In this document: piece after piece, positions 23,431-26,914 of the stretch | Layout: each line of letters opens with the position of its first letter | Numbering within the stretch: position 1 is the stretch's first letter | DNA from: Burkholderiaceae bacterium | GTDB lineage: Bacteria; Pseudomonadota; Gammaproteobacteria; Burkholderiales; Burkholderiaceae | Assembly: GCA_947374315.1 (NCBI GenBank) | Contig: CANCBK010000019.1 | Coordinates: 1-26,914 of the forward strand | DNA: 26,914 nt | Direction of reading: 5' to 3' | The notes under the pieces: model-generated | The model's database searches: none | Told to the model about the DNA's origin: nothing | The model's input: only the letters and a program-made list of their open reading frames with translations | Translations under genes and position numbers: made by a program

Positions 23431-24819
23431 TTAAACTTCGACCGGCGGATGCGTCTTCTCAAAACGTGCCGCCGTTCTTCTAAACAGATAGAGCAGCAAT
23501 ATCGCTGCTAGTCCTAGGCTCATACTATTGCCAGCCCAAAATCCATTCGCACCTTGTAAAAATTTTGGGGTATTACCAAATACATTAAAGCCCATTAAGT
23601 AGCCGCCGCAAAGTCCTACACCCCAGAGTGATCCCGCATAAATGACCATCGGCCAGAAGGCGATGCGATAGGCGCGCAATATAAAGGCCGCAGTGATCTG
23701 CAAAGCATCAAAAACTTGATAAAAGGCGATAAATAAAAATAGCGGAATCGAAAATGCCTTGACGGCTGCCGGTGGGTCGTAAAGGTCTAGTAGTTGTACT
23801 CTAAAAATCCATACTGCAATCCCAATGGAAATGCACAGCGTTGTAGTGAAGAATACTGATGACCAGCCGATTTCTTCGGCGCGCTCTGGTTTGTTGGCGC
23901 CAATGGATTGAGAAACCAATGTCATGGTGGCGATCGAGAGAGATAGAGGTACCATATAAATGACGGTACCCATATTGGCCACGATTTGATGGCCCGCCAA
24001 TGCCGTGGTGCCAAGACGCGCAATAAACAGCGACATAAAAGTAAATGATGTCACTTCAATTAGGTAGCTAAATCCAATGGGTGCGCCTAATTTAAGTATG
24101 GTCCAGATTCGATGCCAATCTGGCCAACTAAAACGCGCAAAGATTTTAAAAGGGCGGTAGAAGCCATCAAAGAGCACAAAGCTTAAAGTGATGATGAGCC
24201 AAAACCAATTGACAATGACAGTCGCCACCGCGCAACCAGGTCCACCCATTCCTTCAATGCCAAGACCGCCATAAATAAATAATAGATTAAGCGGTAGCTT
24301 TAAGCTCAAGCCTATTAATTGCACCACCGTAATTACTGCCGGCCTAGAGACGGCATTATGCAATGCCATCAGGACGCGCATCGCCATACTAGCCGGTAAA
24401 CCAATCGCCAGAATATCAAGATAGAGGCGTGCCTTGGCTTCAATGTCAGGGCTGACTTGAGAGATCTGCAAAAGGTGATCCGCGTTAACCAAGATAAGGG
24501 CGCCCAACAGCGTCAAGCCAAATGCCAGCCAAGTAGCCTGTCGAACCTCTTCGCCAATGTCGCCATAACGTTTGGCGCCAAATAGTTGACCGGCAATTGG
24601 AGCAAGAGCAGAGATTACGCCGGTGAGGCCCACATAAATGCTGATGAAGATAGCTGAAGCCATCGCCAACGCCGCTAAATCATCAGCAGAGTAGCGTGCT
24701 GTCATGGCGGTATCTAAAACACCGAAGGTAATGACGGCTAACTGACCAATCAGTAATGGACCAGCTAATTTTAGTAGGGAGGGAACGTCCTCACGCAAAC
24801 GCGATAACTTAAAGTGCAT
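23431..24819 (-). CDS. MATE-family multidrug/metabolite exporter
   Basis: A 462-residue inner-membrane protein with about twelve hydrophobic segments in two related halves, the normal size for MATE transporters. Typical blocks are LKLAGPLLIGQLAVITFGVLDTAM near the N-terminus, APIAGQLFGAKRYGDIGEEVRQA, LKLGAPIGFSYLIEVTSFTFM at the start of the second half, GHQIVANMGTVIYMVPLSLSIA, and VSQSIGANKPERAEEIG. It should export organic cations or metabolites in exchange for Na+ or H+, like NorM. A GTG at 24822 is followed directly by an ATG at 24819, which I use. The gene begins nine bases after the stop of the glycosyltransferase gene, so the two are likely one operon. Confidence 0.93.
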   Translation of the reverse strand: MHFKLSRLREDVPSLLKLAGPLLIGQLAVITFGVLDTAMTARYSADDLAALAMASAIFISIYVGLTGVISALAPIAGQLFGAKRYGDIGEEVRQATWLAFGLTLLGALILVNADHLLQISQVSPDIEAKARLYLDILAIGLPASMAMRVLMALHNAVSRPAVITVVQLIGLSLKLPLNLLFIYGGLGIEGMGGPGCAVATVIVNWFWLIITLSFVLFDGFYRPFKIFARFSWPDWHRIWTILKLGAPIGFSYLIEVTSFTFMSLFIARLGTTALAGHQIVANMGTVIYMVPLSLSIATMTLVSQSIGANKPERAEEIGWSSVFFTTTLCISIGIAVWIFRVQLLDLYDPPAAVKAFSIPLFLFIAFYQVFDALQITAAFILRAYRIAFWPMVIYAGSLWGVGLCGGYLMGFNVFGNTPKFLQGANGFWAGNSMSLGLAAILLLYLFRRTAARFEKTHPPVEV

Positions 24820-24828
24820 CACGACTTG

Positions 24829-26553
24829 TTATTGACTGGTGGAAGTGATTTGATAGAGGCGGAGTCGCTCATCGCGGTCAGAGGCGCGACGATCCTCCCA
24901 TAGCAATTCAATTTTCTTTTTGTTAAGGCTGGCATATGCCTTCGCCTCTAATGAGCTATGGGTAAGCATCAGATTACAGCTGGGATCATCTCTGAGTGGC
25001 AACTTTGTAAAGTAGCTGAAGGAGGCTAATTGGGCTGAGCCCAGATTGCTTGTATCAATACACCCTGGGGTATTAGCCACAATATGTTCTAGGCGATCGG
25101 ATACGTAGCGATACGTTTTAGCGTAATTAATCGTTGGTAGCCAGAGCGTCATCAATAATACCCACATCAGCGTAGTGCCAGAAGCGGAGATGATGAGGCA
25201 GCGCCAGATTTCTTTTGGAGCGCGGGATGTTCTCCAGCGCACGATGGCTAGCCATATTCCAGTAATGATAATGGCGACGATAAAGCCAATGTAGTCAAAC
25301 TTTGCCTGAAAGCCTGGCAATAGTCGCGCTAAATTTGCAGCAGTTGTTTCTGGAAAGCCGGTTACTTTTGCTAGCCAAACAATCCAAATAGCCAAGGCAA
25401 TCATGGTAAAGCTAAACATCGCAAACCAGTCTATAAAGCTAATGAGGCTGCGCTTCAGAATCGGTAAGCTAAATGCAGCGATGATCGACAGGCTTGGAAT
25501 CAAAATGATGAGGTCATGTTCGTTCGCCTCCAGTCTAAAGAGGACATAAATTAAACAACCAACAAATAAGCTCAGCGGAATACAGAGATGTGGCGCGCGC
25601 CATTTGCCTGCTTCCTTGACGCGACCCCAGTGAGCCAAGGAGATAATGGCTAATGGCCATACTGGCCAGGCATATGCCCAGAAGTTCACACTCAAAAAAC
25701 CAAGGGACTCCATTGAGGGGGTGGCGCGCATCTCTGGCATGTTGCGCCAGCCTTCTTCGGCGATATGGCGCCACTCAGGCGTGAGATTGCCGAAATACCA
25801 AAGGGCGGGCCAGACAGCAAAACCAATTAAGCCCAAGACTGTGCTGGTTAATGTCCAGCGAAAACGTAACTTTGCATTACTGGCGATCACCGCAATAATG
25901 GTCGCGCTCACGACAATGAGGCTCAGCGTAAGATTGCTGGATAGGGCTACGATGGCAACGCCAAGGCCTGTCCATAAACCGCCTTGCCATGGCTTGTCCA
26001 GGCCTCGCACTGTGCCATACAGCAGGATGCTGATACCCATCAGTTCTGCCATCATGGGTGTGGTTTCATGCGCACGCTGCGCAAGTCCCACGCAAGCCAA
26101 GAAAATCAATAGGGCGCCATCAGCCAAGGTCATGCCATAGTTTTTTCGACCAGGCTGGCCGCCTACGGCCAATACCATCGGCTGCACCTCTGGGCGACGA
26201 CCTAACAAGTAAGTCGCATACCAAATAGCCAGAGCAGACGCAAAGAAGCAGATTGCCACATAGATGCGTGCGGCGTTAGCTGCACCCATCAGCGGACCGA
26301 AGAGATCCATGAGGGTGGCGCCCAGCCAATAAGGGAATGGAGAGCCAAGAGAGACATCGCGGCCAGCAAGATGAGGAACAATCCAATCAAGTGCTTTGCC
26401 GTGCTGCAAAGTCCACATGCCACCAAAGCCAATTGCATCTTCGTTCTTCCAGGGATCGCGTGCGAAGAGGCCGGCAAAACCATAGACCAAGGTCAACGCA
26501 AAAATAATGATGCGTGGAATCGAGGTGGTGGCAGCGGCGGTGAGTTTAACCAT
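24829..26553 (-). CDS. ArnT/GT39-like membrane glycosyltransferase
   Basis: A 574-residue polytopic membrane protein. Its first periplasmic loop carries FARDPWKNEDAIGFGGMW (about residues 28-47), with the acidic D-x-x-x-N-E-D motif that marks the catalytic loop of ArnT/PMT-type (GT39, GT-C fold) glycosyltransferases. A SPFPYWLGATLMDLFGP loop and about ten hydrophobic segments follow, and the C-terminal about 90 residues are soluble and presumably periplasmic. Such enzymes use polyprenyl-phosphate-linked sugars to modify lipid A, other envelope glycans or proteins. The acceptor cannot be told from sequence. It is followed by the MATE exporter gene and separated from rpmE2 by a terminator. Confidence 0.85.
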   Translation of the reverse strand: MVKLTAAATTSIPRIIIFALTLVYGFAGLFARDPWKNEDAIGFGGMWTLQHGKALDWIVPHLAGRDVSLGSPFPYWLGATLMDLFGPLMGAANAARIYVAICFFASALAIWYATYLLGRRPEVQPMVLAVGGQPGRKNYGMTLADGALLIFLACVGLAQRAHETTPMMAELMGISILLYGTVRGLDKPWQGGLWTGLGVAIVALSSNLTLSLIVVSATIIAVIASNAKLRFRWTLTSTVLGLIGFAVWPALWYFGNLTPEWRHIAEEGWRNMPEMRATPSMESLGFLSVNFWAYAWPVWPLAIISLAHWGRVKEAGKWRAPHLCIPLSLFVGCLIYVLFRLEANEHDLIILIPSLSIIAAFSLPILKRSLISFIDWFAMFSFTMIALAIWIVWLAKVTGFPETTAANLARLLPGFQAKFDYIGFIVAIIITGIWLAIVRWRTSRAPKEIWRCLIISASGTTLMWVLLMTLWLPTINYAKTYRYVSDRLEHIVANTPGCIDTSNLGSAQLASFSYFTKLPLRDDPSCNLMLTHSSLEAKAYASLNKKKIELLWEDRRASDRDERLRLYQITSTSQ

Positions 26554-26602
26554 ACGATAGGTGGCTCAAGTAGGATGGCGCAATTAGTGCATCTAAAATA
26601 AG

Positions 26603-26632
26603 TAATAAAAAAGGCAGCAAACGCTGCCTTGA
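26603..26632 (-). terminator. intrinsic terminator after rpmE2
   Basis: Read on the minus strand, AAGGCAGC and GCTGCCTT form an eight-base stem with a GTTT loop, followed by a T-rich run (TTTTTTATTA overall). It lies between the rpmE2 stop and the glycosyltransferase start, so the latter needs its own promoter or readthrough. Confidence 0.88.
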
Positions 26633-26686
26633 TTATCTTGCAGGGGGAGAGCTAATGCCCAACCCCTGTTTTGAGTAAGTCTGTTG

Positions 26687-26914
26687 TTAAGCCTTCTTTT
26701 TGGCTGGCTTTTCAGCAGCCTTGGCTTCTGCAGCAGCAGCTTTTTTCTCAGCAGTTTTGGCAGCGCCATCACCACTAGCTTTAGCAACTGCTTTAGTGCC
26801 GAATTTCTGACGGAATTTCTCAACGCGACCGGCAGTATCCATAATCTTCTGGGTACCAGTGTAGAAAGGGTGTGACTCAGATGAAGTCTCGATCTTGGCC
26901 AATGGATATTCATT
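26687..26914 (-). CDS. rpmE2: 50S ribosomal protein L31 type B, 5' end outside the window
   Basis: The C-terminal 75 residues of L31 type [38 protein letters not shown], then a tail. The type B form lacks the zinc-binding cysteines of type A L31. The visible core has no Cys, consistent with that, although the N-terminal half is not in view. After the usual end of the family at about KFG, this protein has a tail of roughly 35 residues made almost only of Ala, Lys and Glu, ending KPAKKKA. Type B proteins in related bacteria end sooner or have shorter tails. In Burkholderiales the gene usually follows rho; that neighbour would lie beyond the window edge. Confidence 0.93.
   Translation of the reverse strand, partial: NEYPLAKIETSSESHPFYTGTQKIMDTAGRVEKFRQKFGTKAVAKASGDGAAKTAEKKAAAAEAKAAEKPAKKKA

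Noticed and set aside
26593..26913. A 106-codon minus-strand frame at the right edge
   Set aside because: It overlaps rpmE2 in another frame; the L31 sequence in the correct frame is unmistakable.
1..26914. Mobile elements, prophage, CRISPR, rRNA or tRNA
   Set aside because: No transposase, integrase, phage gene, direct-repeat array or recognisable structural RNA was seen on either strand.

Overview
The window looks like a piece of chromosome from a betaproteobacterium of the order Burkholderiales, most likely a Polynucleobacter-type freshwater organism. The reasons are moderate GC, dense short-gapped genes, two Bug-family solute receptors (a hallmark expansion of Burkholderiales), and a characteristic mix of FAH-family enzymes, RhlE, FeoAB, DUF5993-DsbB and ribosomal protein L31 type B. 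The genus assignment is an inference from gene content. I see no prophage, insertion sequence, CRISPR array, tRNA or rRNA. No gene-free stretch exceeds about 160 bases.

Layout. (1) 1-4250: the start of a Trp-rich TIGR02450-type protein (cut by the window edge), a small Cys-rich lipoprotein, a Tat-signal FAH-family protein, then a minus-strand pair of a Bug receptor and a four-domain rhodanese. (2) 4250-10070: a divergent region with a conspicuous hairpin, a small lysine-rich histone-like protein, a DUF1330 protein and a 3-hydroxyisobutyrate dehydrogenase. These are followed by a minus-strand run of RhlE helicase, exported transglutaminase-like protein, TlpA-type thioredoxin and selenophosphate synthetase SelD. 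(3) 10169-11642: a minus-strand cluster of GNAT acetyltransferase, YbgC-type thioesterase and a 3-mercaptopropionate-type thiol dioxygenase. (4) 11796-17824: an exported protein with a duplicated domain, then a metal-uptake block. The block holds a tungstate-binding TupA, a divergent HTH plus binding-domain regulator, a molybdate-binding ModA, and FeoA-FeoB behind a strong Fur-box-like palindrome. A SemiSWEET closes the block. (5) 17885-22297: fumarylpyruvate-hydrolase-like FAH enzyme, lipoprotein alpha/beta hydrolase, atypical crotonase, DUF5993-DsbB pair and a second Bug receptor. (6) 22395-26914: two small envelope proteins, a MATE exporter downstream of a GT39/ArnT-like membrane glycosyltransferase, and the 3' part of rpmE2.

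Functional themes: oxyanion and iron acquisition under local regulation; thiol, persulfide and selenium chemistry (rhodanese, SelD, TlpA, thiol dioxygenase, DsbB); and uptake and breakdown of organic acids (Bug receptors, FAH enzymes, HIBADH, crotonase). Nothing here is clearly a wholly new system. The items most worth a second look are the orphan W/Mo binding proteins around a one-component regulator with a candidate operator, the Tat-exported FAH homologue, the single-cysteine four-domain rhodanese next to a Bug receptor, the atypical five-helix DsbB, and the nested hairpin at 4292-4328.
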